From Hyposmocoma kahamanoa (Eukaryota; Arthropoda; Insecta; Lepidoptera; Cosmopterigidae): a DNA stretch of 64,000 nt. The number at the start of each line of letters is the position of its first letter. The stretch's first letter is position 1. This document shows, in pieces, positions 43,201-53,500 of this stretch. The stretch covers positions 3,130,336 to 3,194,335 of the forward strand of contig NW_020653855.1 in assembly GCF_003589595.1 (NCBI RefSeq), given 5' to 3'. The position numbers and the translations under genes were made by a program. The notes beneath the pieces were generated by a model. The model was not told the DNA's origin, made no database searches, and worked only from the letters and a program-made list of their open reading frames with translations.

Positions 43201-43817
43201 AAAGCATTCATAGTATTTTGGACACTCATACTCATAGTTACAGAGTCCTTTTCAGCAGTTTCGAGAGTGACAGCCTGATTATAAGCTTCGTCCAAAGACA
43301 TAATTTGTTTTTCTAATAATCGTTCCCGAATTTTAGGTGACAGAATACCAGCTATAAAGGCGGTTCGTATAGCTTGGTCTCTGTGTTCTTCAATTGAGAC
43401 TGCCTGGAAGTTACACTGTTGTGCAAGGATATGCAAAGCTCGGCTGTAGTCTGAAATACTTTCACTTTGCTTTTGTTTCCGTGTTCCGAGGACGTGGCGG
43501 GATAAGATTTCATGTTGAGGTTTAACGTACGTTTTATTCAAAATATTAATGGCGTCCCTGTAGCTTTGACAGTCTTTGATTTGAATGAATATACTGGTTG
43601 TCAAGTAGTTCGATAATAATTTTAATTTTATGGAATCCGTTACGTCACCAGAATCAGGGGCATGTTCAGTTAGGAAGTTTGTAAATGTACGCAGCCAATG
43701 CACCCACTTATCTCCAGCAGCGGGATCCGTGGGTTCAACATCAAACCTTTCGGGGCGTAAATATCTTGCTAGAGAATGTGATAAAGATTCTTTAGAGTCA
43801 TTCTTCGAGTCCGTCAT
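40224..43817 (-). CDS. Gypsy Gag-Pol polyprotein
   Basis: One frame from ATG at 43817, interrupted only by the N gap; the nominal length, counting 33-34 unknown residues, is 1197. Order: Gag (1-230), two zinc knuckles at about 236-270 (CFFCGGKVHQ, CQMCTKKGHF), protease with DTGS at about 329, RT from about 460 with YLDD at about 600, RNase H starting DASDFAVAATL at about 744, then integrase with HHCC domain, IDFKGP, HSDRGSSF and NGQVEKLNG (D, D, E). Gag and Pol are fused without a frameshift. All key catalytic residues seen are intact. Cytoplasmic particle formation and nuclear integration are the known roles of the family. Confidence 0.9.
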   Translation of the reverse strand: MTDSKNDSKESLSHSLARYLRPERFDVEPTDPAAGDKWVHWLRTFTNFLTEHAPDSGDVTDSIKLKLLSNYLTTSIFIQIKDCQSYRDAINILNKTYVKPQHEILSRHVLGTRKQKQSESISDYSRALHILAQQCNFQAVSIEEHRDQAIRTAFIAGILSPKIRERLLEKQIMSLDEAYNQAVTLETAEKDSVTMSMSVQNTMNALPVPIPQELPAPFIPLQQNAAVPPPQISIKRCFFCGGKVHQRIKCPAFHAYCQMCTKKGHFASVCRSRGNPSTSNAIPSPVAPVEFSPCPCSHETVNTLYSAASPSSLEKATIAITINNTRVDALIDTGSSVSFIDRSIARMMKLQQRPYKHTINLASLSHTSTVNGVCFATLEINNHIYKQRPFLVIDNLCADVIIGHDILRNHSKLEFQFGGSRQPLHICVMEASVPPASIFTNLSADITPIAIKSRRHNNDDEEFIQTEISKLSNDGIIEQSVSPWRAQVLVAGGGAHRKRMVIDYSRTINKFTYLDAYPLPNIESIVSKVAKYNHFSQIDLKSAYHQIPILDREKKYTAFEACGKLWQFKRIPFGVTNGVAAFQRSLEHIIEKEQLHGTFSYLDDVTVCGKNKVEHDENLKKFMSAAKKYKLTLNEQKCNFSKNSISLLGYTVKNNVIEPDKDRLDPLIKLPLPRNAAELKRALGLFAHYAKWVHNFSAKIQPLINNSQFPLNENGQRSFKLLKSEIEKAALVAIDDKETLTVETDASDFAVAATLSQKGRPVAFFSRTLSDSERKHAAVEKEACAIVESIRKWRHYLIHRHFLLITDQKSVSFIFNQNHASKIKNDKIERWRLELSCYKYXXXXXXXXXXXXXXXXXXXXXXXXXXXXXXXXXXVYRPGNQNTAADALSRVCAFMSNSKLYELHDALSHPGITRMYHWIKLKNLPYSINDIKQMTASCRVCAEIKPRFAKAKGTLIKALSPFERLNIDFKGPLPSNTNNKYILTIIDEYSRYPFAYACPDTSSATVIKCLRDIFYEYSQPLYIHSDRGSSFMSEEIQTFLKNCNIATSRTTPYNPQGNGQVEKLNGTLWRTIQLSLRSKNLPIENWEQVLKPSLHCVRSLLCTSINATPHEKLFNFPRRTPVGESLPTWLVPGPILLKKFVRSKNDPYVEEVELLHSNPSYSYVRRRNGQESTVSNRHLAPLPIYNNNNNNAHTQHI
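41196..41295. other. Assembly gap of 100 N
   Basis: Exactly 100 N within the gypsy pol, between RNase H and integrase. The round length suggests a placeholder and not a measured size. Confidence 0.95.
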
Positions 43818-43836
43818 TATCACTAGTTAATTAAAT

Positions 43837-44000
43837 TGATACATGGAAACGAAATACCAATAGAAACTTGGCTTTAATGAACTAGAAACGAGCACACGTA
43901 CAATAGATAGATTTAAAAATATTTGTATGACAGATACACTTCAACGATCACAGACAACACATACTGATAATTTAGGAAGCACAAAGGAGATTATATGTCA
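43837..44000 (-). repeat. 5' LTR of compact gypsy element
   Basis: One mismatch to the 3' LTR. On minus it contains CTAGTTCATTAAA at 43873-43885, which could pair with the bases just inside the LTR. Confidence 0.9.
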
Positions 44001-44005
44001 GTATG

Positions 44006-44261
44006 TACGTACTACTAATTTCAAAAGCCCGTCGCCAACTCTCCATCCCCGCAAAGCCCGCAATGGTAGTAGTTTTAGTTTAAAAACTGTATCAATTAAA
44101 ACAAGATAGAGTTTATGGTTCATATTTATGAACGTATTTCCGCCTGTCACTTCGGAAAAATCATAACATAACCTCAAAACGACGTAAAGTTATCAATTTT
44201 CGTGTGAAAATGTTCTTATCTGACTTCTTTTATTAGATTTTTAACTAAAATAAGTTAAAAA
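44006..44261 (+). promoter_or_regulatory. Presumed NDUFAF5 promoter and 5' UTR
   Basis: 256 bp between the gypsy target duplication and the NDUFAF5 start codon. No TATA box at a fitting place is obvious. The sequence AAAATAAGTTAAAAAATG gives an A-rich context at the start codon. Confidence 0.4.
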
Positions 44262-44580
44262 ATGTCTCAAACAAAGATGTTTCAATACACACTGAGGTTT
44301 TGCTTCGTGAAAAGTCAACTGAATCTGTCGCAATTTTTCAATTGTTCTAGCAAAGTTGTAACCAGGTTTTCAAGTACAAATGCCAGTAAACAGAAAACAG
44401 CAAGTTCTGTATATCGTACTATGGACATTTTTGATCGAGATGCGAAGATAAAACAACGGGAAATATCTGCTCAACAACAGGATTATCATTTGTGTGAATA
44501 CGTAAAAGAAGAGGTCGGTTGGCGCACAGCTGACAGGGTTTTCGATATTAAAAGGACTTTTAAAAATGCTGTTGAACTTG
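44262..44580 (+). CDS. NDUFAF5: NDUFAF5 exon 1
   Basis: Presequence, [14 protein letters not shown] block and [14 protein letters not shown]; ends after the first base of a Gly codon at GTAAGC. Confidence 0.9.
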
Positions 44581-47500
44581 GTAAGCTTATTTTCATCGTG
44601 TTAGGTCAAAGTCAAAGATTATTTATTCCATAGGTAAAATAAATTTACACTTAAAAACATCACATTTAAACTACTGCTCGTTCACTACGCTGACCTCCCT
44701 GAGAAGAACGAGCAAGAAACTCTAGGGATTGCTTTTTTCAAATAAACTTAAATGCTATGGAATACACTTTGAATCAAATTTGTGTGGATTCTGGAGCCAT
44801 GTCGTCTTTCCATACATCTTTATCTAACACGTAGTCTTAAATTTTGTAATATGATTTTTCGATCAAAATATTTTTAATGTAGTTTTTAAACTTAGGAAAT
44901 GATAAACTTAATATATGCTCCGGAATCTTATTGTAAAAACGTACACAGTTCCCCATAAAAGAGTTGTTTACCTTGGTTAAACGAAATCGTGGTACCATGA
45001 GTTTGGACTTAGCTCTAAGGTTAATATTATGGATATCTTCTTTCTTATTGAAAATATGTACATTTTTACGAGCATATAAAATATTTGAGTAAATGTACTG
45101 TGATGCCACAGTCATGATACCAATCTCCTTAAACTTTTCTCTGAGAGAAACCCGAGATCCTAGACGGTACACAGAACGAATCGCTCGTTTTTGCAATACA
45201 AATATGGTTTGAATATCTGCCGCTTTACCCCACATGAGAATCCCGTAGGACATTATACTATGGAAGTAACTAAAGTAAACTAGTCTAGCAGTACTAACAT
45301 CGGTAAGCTCACGTATTCTGCGGACTGCGTATGCAGCGGAGCTTAACCTGCTGGCCAGGGAAGATATATGTGGAAACCATTAAAGTTTACTATCGAAGGT
45401 CACTCCCAAAAAGACTGCTTTATTAACAAAGTCTAACTTTTCTCCGTTTATTTCTATGCTTGGACTAGTCGATTTTACGTTAGGTAATTCAAATTGAACA
45501 CATTTTGTCTTCTTGGCATTAAGCAATAAATTGTTAGCATTAAACCAATAAACTACCTTAGAGAGGGTATCATTAATATGGTCATAGTTAATGTCATGTC
45601 TGTCTGTTTTAAAAATCAAGGATGTGTCATCAGCAAACAACACTATTTCGCTGTGGTCCTTAACAAAGAATGGCAGATCATTAATATAAATTAGAAATAA
45701 GAAAGGTCCAAGTATTGAGCCCTGCGGAACACCCATTTTTACCAGAGAACTCAAAGAAGTCACTCCATTTATGTCTACTTTCTGAATTCTACCATTGAGA
45801 TATGACAAGACAAGTTTCGACGCCTTGCCATTACACTGTAATGTTCCAGCTTCCTAATAAGAGTAATATGATCAACGCAATCAAATGCTTTTGAGAGGTC
45901 ACAGAAAGCACCAATAGCGTTCTGGGACCTTTCCCAAGCACCAAAGATGTGTTTTAGTAGCGCTACCCCCGCATTGCTAGTCGATCTACCACTAGTAAAC
46001 TGTTCACTATGAAAAATATGATTCCTACCGAAATAGGACAGTAATTGAGTCAGCATAACCTTTTCGAACATTTTACTTACAGCTGGTAAAATTGAAATGG
46101 GCCTATAGTTGCTAGGATCAACTTTCCTTCCGCTTTTGAATAAGGGAATAACCTTGCTGTATTTCATTAATTCGGGAAAAACACCTTCGTTAACGCACCT
46201 ATTGAAAGCTACAGCTAAATGTGGGGAAATTGGATCAATAATTGAGTCTATAACTTTAGTTGATATACCCCAGAAATCTTCAGTTTTTTTAACATGTATT
46301 GACTTAAAAGCGTTTATGATGTCTTGTGGATTAACATGACGGAAATTAAATAAACTGCCACAAACGTTAACATTTTCGTTTAGGAGATCAATAGTAAGAG
46401 AAGGGGAGGAATTTAAGGATTCTGTAGTGATCACAGCAATTTCCGAAAAGAACGATTCAAAAGCTTGGGCTACCTTGCCTTTAGATTTTATAAGTTTTCT
46501 GTCTAATTCTAAAACTATATATGTATATAGGGCCTAAGTACAAGCGTCTAATTTGATGGGCCTCTTAGCGGGTATAACTAATAACCACAGCATATCCTAT
46601 CACATTAACAGGAAGTCATCTTTCCGATTTCAGGTGCAGCTCGTGGCTATGTATCTCGTCATTTTCAACCAGACAGCGTAGAAAAGGTAACCCTTTGTGA
46701 TACGTCTCCGACTCATTTGGAGAAGGCCATAGTCGGAGAAGGAGTTCAGTTTGAGAAACGGATCATGGATGAGGAGCACATTGATGTACGTGAGTGTCAC
46801 TTCTATTATACTGTTATTTAAGATAGAAATAAGCGAAGGAAATGAAATATATAAATTATGAAAAAAAGCTACATCAAAAGTTTGTTGAATCACATCTATT
46901 TGCCAAGTTCTATTGAAATTAGTTAATGGAAAGTGAATGGAATCCAATAATCTGGATTCATACCCTAATTTGCCACCCTTTAATTTTAATTTGAATGGAG
47001 CCATTACTGAGGTATCCCCGTTCCAACCAAAAAGAATCATCAAGATTGATTCACAAATGTCTGAGATTGCGTAACACACCAAGAATATACAAACGAATTG
47101 GATCCTCATTTGTTTTTAAAGTCGGTTAATAACAATTAAACTATGTAAACAAGCTTAAAAAGGTTATTTATTATTATAATAATGATAATATAATGTTGCA
47201 TGTTTCGTGTGCGTTATTGCGACATTATAATATATTTTTAAACATAATCTGTTTTTCATTGCGCTTGCTCGCTTATGGCAGTAATGGATCTTGTAGAAGT
47301 TTAATTGCACTGTACTTCTCTATGTTAAGATAAGCTTTTGCTTATATTAAAAAATCTGAATTATTACATGTAAGCTCGAAATATAGAAAAAATTAAACAT
47401 TAGCTAAATTAATTTTTTAAATTCAAATTCTGCAGCATTCTTAGTATTTTGTATCTTTACCTTTTACAACATTTTGCAATAGTTCAAGTTATCTATATTG

Positions 47501-50500
47501 GCATAGCTGGTGATCTGTTTATATAAAAAAACAAACAATTAACCCGCCATTTCTGTAATTGTTGTGTTGTGAAGCGAAAATTCCAAACCTCGAGACATTA
47601 GAGTATAGAATTATAGACTCTCGTTAGAAATTTCTTAGGCGCCCGCGCCGCATACACAATGTACTATTTTGTTTTAGTTTCCTGAAAACAGCATAGACTT
47701 ATTTGTATCATCACTTGCTTTACATTGGGTGAATGACCTTCCTGGAGTATTTGACAACGTCTTGAAGTGCTTGAAGCCAGATGGGGTAAGATTTCATGTT
47801 TGATTAAACTCGATTCAAAATTAGTATAGAGTTACACTACTTCTCTTATTATATATACTATGACTAAAGTTAGAGGTTTAGCCGAAAATGATATTTGAAT
47901 TTACCTCGCGAAATTTAGACACTTTCATCTTTGCATCGTATTAGCAATGGTTTGATTGGACCAATATTTACTTCCTTATTCCATCCCTTTCCCGCGCATA
48001 CCTAACTCGCACGCAAGAGCGAGATGTCAACCAACTGGTGACACCTAGCGGACGTGCGCGGACGCGATAGTGATCCTACGCTTTGGTGAACTTGCAACAT
48101 CAAGAATCGCTCCCTAGGCGAGGTTAAGAACCAAGATCAGTCAAACTCATCAGCAGGACGGCCACGTGGTTGGTTTCAAGAGGCATTGTACTCCCAGCTT
48201 ACCTACTCGTATTTGTTTCAATCAACGATACTTATTTATTCAAATACAGTCCACAAATAGAAGGAAAGCATCATTCGCATTCCCCGCATGGTTGGCTGGT
48301 TTCGGGCTACCGGAACTCTAAAATTGCGCCACCAGTTAGGTCTGTCTTTTTTGAAGATGGGGCAAAGTGACGTTTCTAGGGTTGCTAGTTTCGTAAAATT
48401 TTAAATAATTATGTAGTTGTTGTCGATAGTTTTATCGATAGAAAAATTTTGCCAAAAATGACTGAATTGTGAATGTTTCGACGTACTGTCAAAATAAGAA
48501 TAATTCTGACAGAGTTGGCCCACTAATATCGAGATCAATTTTTATTCACATACATTTTAACCAGAATAGCCGAATTTCATAATCTATATTGAATTAAAAA
48601 CGTGAAAAATTACAAAATACGTCTCCTGTTTGTTCTTAAACATAGTTCTAAATACAGTGTATGTATGACAATATGAATTTACAAAATTTGACAAATCAAC
48701 TTGTGCTCAATAATTGGATGAATAATGGTCGAGGATGAATCAAATTAAACAAGTTCGGCTATTTATTCCATAAGCGTGACCAATATTCAGTCGATAGAAT
48801 ATTTATCCACTTCTGTCACTAGTGTTGCTCGCAAGCGGGCAACACTAGCGTAATGAACTGTCATTTTACTCCGTCTTAAAAAAAGACAGACTATAGTATG
48901 TTTATTTCTTATGTAACATGTGAACAAGTTTTTTTATTATATTTTTAAGGTATTCCTGGCTTGCGTGTTCGGTTGCGATACCCTAAGCGAGCTCCGACAG
49001 GCGTTGCAACTCGCTGAGACAGAGCGCATCGGCGGAATGTTTTCACACATATCCCCATTTACAAGAATTAGGGATATTGGTGGATTACTTGGCGCGTGAG
49101 TTCTGTAAAACAACTCAACTTAAACAACTCTAACCCAATTCAAACTTAATCTCGAATTAAAGTCAGTTCAATTCCGAAATGTAGGCTTTTTCTCTATAAG
49201 TTGTATTTATCCAGCACAAGGGATACTAGTCCGTCATGTACAGTCGCTGCCGTAAGATACCTGACCCCATATGTGACCTTTTGGTTCTGAGAGCGTTCTT
49301 ACGCATTCGACAGAAAAGTCTAAAGTAATTCCAGCTTTTTGGTTGAAACTGGTATTTACTATGATGATGGTGCTACTTTTTGAGCGGCTACACTGTATCA
49401 ACCAATTATTTGATTATTGGTAACGAAAGCTTATCGCACCCCTCGTGGGAAAGTGAAGTAACGTCAAAAATGTTTATTACTCCATTGGATACAGAAAAAT
49501 ATAACCCACATCCTCTCCAATTCTTGTAAATCTGTCGACAATATTAGTAGACGAACAAGTCGTGCATCTGGTGGTAAGCTATATACCCCTGCCCATAACA
49601 GTTGCAGTGCCACTCAGAGCTTTAAATCGCGTGAAACATACAGAGAGCGGGTGCATGCACCCGTGCTCGGTGTGTTGTCGTCCATACAAATACACGAAAT
49701 AAAGGACTATTCACATTAGACCGTGCCGGGCGCGACCCGAGACACGTACGAGAGTCGGATTGGAAATGCTGTGTACATTTTATATGAAGTGATTCATATT
49801 ACAACTCGTTGTAATGTGAACACTCTCCAGTGCGTCGTACGCGCCCCGTCCGTGTGTGCGACTTTAAAGAGAGTGACTACGTTCTTTTTTAAAAAGTGGA
49901 TGATGAAAAATTAATTGAGTGCATAAGAAATTACCTAGCGCTTTATAACATGACATAATACTACGTTCCTATTCGAGCGTAAACCGCGTCCCACTGATTG
50001 ACTCAGTCTAATTTAAGATCGTGCGGCACGTACGAGGTAAAGATAAAAAGATAAAGAGAAATTTATTTCAATATAACGTAATCTTTACAATATAAGTAAA
50101 ACAAATGTAAATAAAGGTAAATAAAGCTATTATAAGCTATTATAGTATTCAAATAAGAATTAAGAAGGGAATCTAAATGATACATTATTCATAGTAAAGC
50201 TATATATTTTAATATTAGCATGTAATGTATATTTGCGGTGCCTAAAGTAAGTAAATGTACACCTGTGTTTTAAAAATAGATTTTCTATATTTAATAATAA
50301 AATAATTAGTAGTCATAAATTAATGGTTACCTATATAATAATTATTATGAAATAACTTCCAGCAAGTCCTCTGTTTCATTGTAAGTTTTACTCTTAAGCA
50401 CACCCCGGACACTCCATACAACTGTCGAAAGTTAGTTACCTACTACTAGCAAGGCGCTATGTACACACGCGCAAATGTGTGCGCGAAGTGGCAGGGTTAC

Positions 50501-53500
50501 CCATTACTTGCTCGTACTATTACGTGGTCTGAGCAGTAACATAGCGAAAATTCTAACGCGAAGCTGTTATCTATAATTCTATTAATAGAATGCTAATAAT
50601 TACACATGTTCATTAGGTATTTAAATCGATTTAATATTATAGTTTTCATTAATTCACTAACTAGAATAATATTGAAGATTTGTTTAAAAAATATATTAAA
50701 AGCACTTAAAATGTAATATTTTGGACAGGTACTTTTAAATAAGGTCACCAAGGTATTTGAAATTGCGTGTACAAGTTTATCATTACCTAATAATTAGGTA
50801 TATTCACTACGTAATATTAATCGGCAATACAAATTGAAAATTCGAGAACCCTTGTCTACTAGCTCACGAAGTTATGGCGTCTCAATATATTGATGTAATA
50901 AATCTGTATTATATATTACTCTGTACTAAATAAAGAAGAAAACAATAAGGGAATGAATGTCAGACAAGTTTTTTACTTTTTTTTTCATCTATCGGAAAAC
51001 GAAAGAATCTCCTCTCTTTATCCCGTTCAGATTATGATAGACAGCCGTATACAGCACAATTCACAACCATTATAAATAGTAACATAAAATGATGTTATTT
51101 AATAAAGTACAACTTTCGAAATGAATAAATCAAAACTATATTCAAATGTCAAAGCCATCTTGGCGCTAAAACGTCTCGCCGACAGCCTTATTGCCGTTCA
51201 GTCAATGTGACCGTCAATGTGAGGAGTGTGATGCGGTATCTAAAGCTAGTGAGGGGCGGAGAGTGACCGTTCTTGTTACTTTTTTGTTCTCTGTCTTAAG
51301 CCACAATTTGAGGTTCAAGGTACCTCAAGTTCGAGGAACAAGGTTTGAATGCACGGCTCGCGCCCGGCACGGTCTAATGTGAATATGAATATGCAGCACG
51401 TCTGAGGCTCGGATGACTCGGACACGGAATCCTTTAGACCCGCTGCACTCCCGATCTGACATGCGCCCGACCCGTACCCGCTCCCTGTCTATTTCACGCT
51501 TTAGGGGCACTGCCACTGTTCCCACCACCTTGAGACGTAATTTAACTAGTCCACTATGCTTGTAATTTAACCAGCACCCTTACCCTTCCAAAACGGAACG
51601 CATTACTGCTTGGCGGCAGAAATAGATAAGGTTGCAGTGCTTCCTTGGACGACCTCTTTCACAAGGAGTTTTACTGCGACTTTGTTGTTTTAATGATATT
51701 GCGTTGTTATTTTAGTGCGGGCTTCTCCCTTCAAACGGTAGACGTGGACAGCATAACAGTATGGTACCCTGACGCTTGGGCAGTAATGCGAGACGTACGA
51801 GCACTGGGAGAAAACAATGCAGCAAGAAATCGTCCATTGCGGCTTAACAAGGACGTGCAATTTGCTGCAGCAGCTATATACGACGAAATGTTCGGAAAGG
51901 TAAGTTAGTTCTGATTAATTTTTATTATTATTATTTATTTATTTATTCAGATAATTTATAGTCTGTGTTTTTTGAAGACGGAGTAAAATGACATTTGTAG
52001 GTTTGCCAGATTTCATAATTTAAAAAAAAAATAGTCATGTGGTTGTTGTCGATAGTTTTGTCGATAGATTGTGAAAGAAAATACAATTTTGTCAACGATG
52101 ACTGAACTGTGAATGTTACGGTGATTACTAATTGCGCTATGGCCTTCTTTATTCTTATTTTGACAGTTGGCCTACTAGTAACGAGAATTTTTATTTATGT
52201 ACATTTTTAACAAGAATAGCCGGATTTGATTATTTACATATCGCACTGCTATTAAAATAGTGTTGTAACTAAAAATATGTGAAATTCAAGATTATACCGT
52301 TTCTGAATATAAAATTTGATTCTCTACGCGCCAATAAAACCGTCGTTAGAATATTGTAAGAAACATCTAAAAGATGGCGCTGTGTGTCACTGTTGATGGT
52401 TTGCTGACTATTGCAACACCCCCTCCAACAATGCATTATCTTCAATTACGATCGGAGTTCGATAAGGTGAGGACGTGTCGTAGTGTTTTTTATACCGCAC
52501 TATTTCGAATTACAGAGGTATTGGTAACTAAGGTATGTAAAACTTACATGATTAATTCGTGCTACTACAATATAGATGATTTGAAACAAAACACAAAATT
52601 TTGGTATTGCTATTTGCTACACTATTATTGATTTACGCAAATTCAAATAAAAAAAGTTGTAAAGAAGATCGTGTAAAGGAGAACTTACCATTTGCTTCTG
52701 CGTCTACTGTCAATCGCATTTTTAATAAAGATTTTAATATTTCGTTCCATACTGCAAAAAAAGATCAATGCGATCTTTGTGAGAGTTATAAAAATGCTGA
52801 CGAAGAAGGAAAACAAAAGATTATTTAACTTTTTGAGAATCATTTAAAAGAAAATGAACTATCTAGAGAAGAAAAATGAAAAGACAAAGCTAGAGTTGAC
52901 GACACAATTGTCGCTGTTTACGATTTGCAGGCTGTGATGCCTATACCAATGGGTCAAATTTCAGTATTTTTTACAAAAGTACAAGTAATTGTTTTAACTT
53001 GACAGTAAGTGACTTACATGTTAAAAACGTTGATTGCTTCTTTTGGGATGAGACGGAAGGGAAACGGCGCAATTGAAATTGGAAGTTGCATAATATATTA
53101 CATACATAAAGAGACAGAAGTTTATCCGGATAAAGAACTTAACTTTATATTTTATACCGATAACTGTTGTGGCCAACAGAAAAATAAGTATGTCCTTGCA
53201 GCATACGCTTACACAGTACAAACACTGAATGTCAAAAGTATATCGCACAAGTTTCTAATTCGTGGTCACTCTCAGAATGAGGGGGACAACGTACATAGCG
53301 TTATTGAGAAGCGAATTAAGCGCTTTCTTAAAGCTAGCCCAATCTATGTACCACAGCAATGTGTCACCTTAATCCAGACCGCTAAAAGGATCGCAGGATC
53401 TCCTTATACGGTTAATGAGATGACTCACGACAAATTTATGATTTGAAGTCACTCCAAGAAGAATGGGGCAGTAATTTTAATTTAAATGATGACGAGACCA

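Larger units (their letters stand above)
39821..44005 (-). mobile_element. Compact, nearly intact Ty3/gypsy retrotransposon with target duplication
   Basis: LTRs of 164 bp lie at 39826-39989 (3') and 43837-44000 (5'), differing at one base (T at 39920, C at 43931). GTATG is duplicated at 39821-39825 and 44001-44005. A polypurine tract (AGAGGGGGAGAA on minus) abuts the 3' LTR. The Gag-Pol start codon lies only about 19 bases inside the 5' LTR. The first bases after the 5' LTR do not begin TGG, so a normal tRNA primer site is not evident. An assembly gap of 100 N lies at 41196-41295. Confidence 0.9.

Noticed and set aside
43818..43823. GTG at 43823 as start of the gypsy polyprotein
   Set aside because: A non-ATG start is not needed; ATG follows two codons later at 43817.
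46786..46795. GTGAGT as donor of NDUFAF5 exon 2
   Set aside because: Using it puts a stop codon at once into exon 3; GTACGT four bases earlier keeps frame and alignment.
46630..47109. 159-codon minus-strand frame opposite NDUFAF5 exon 2
   Set aside because: Antisense shadow of exon 2 and of an AACCGAC-family MITE; no protein features beyond chance hydrophobicity.
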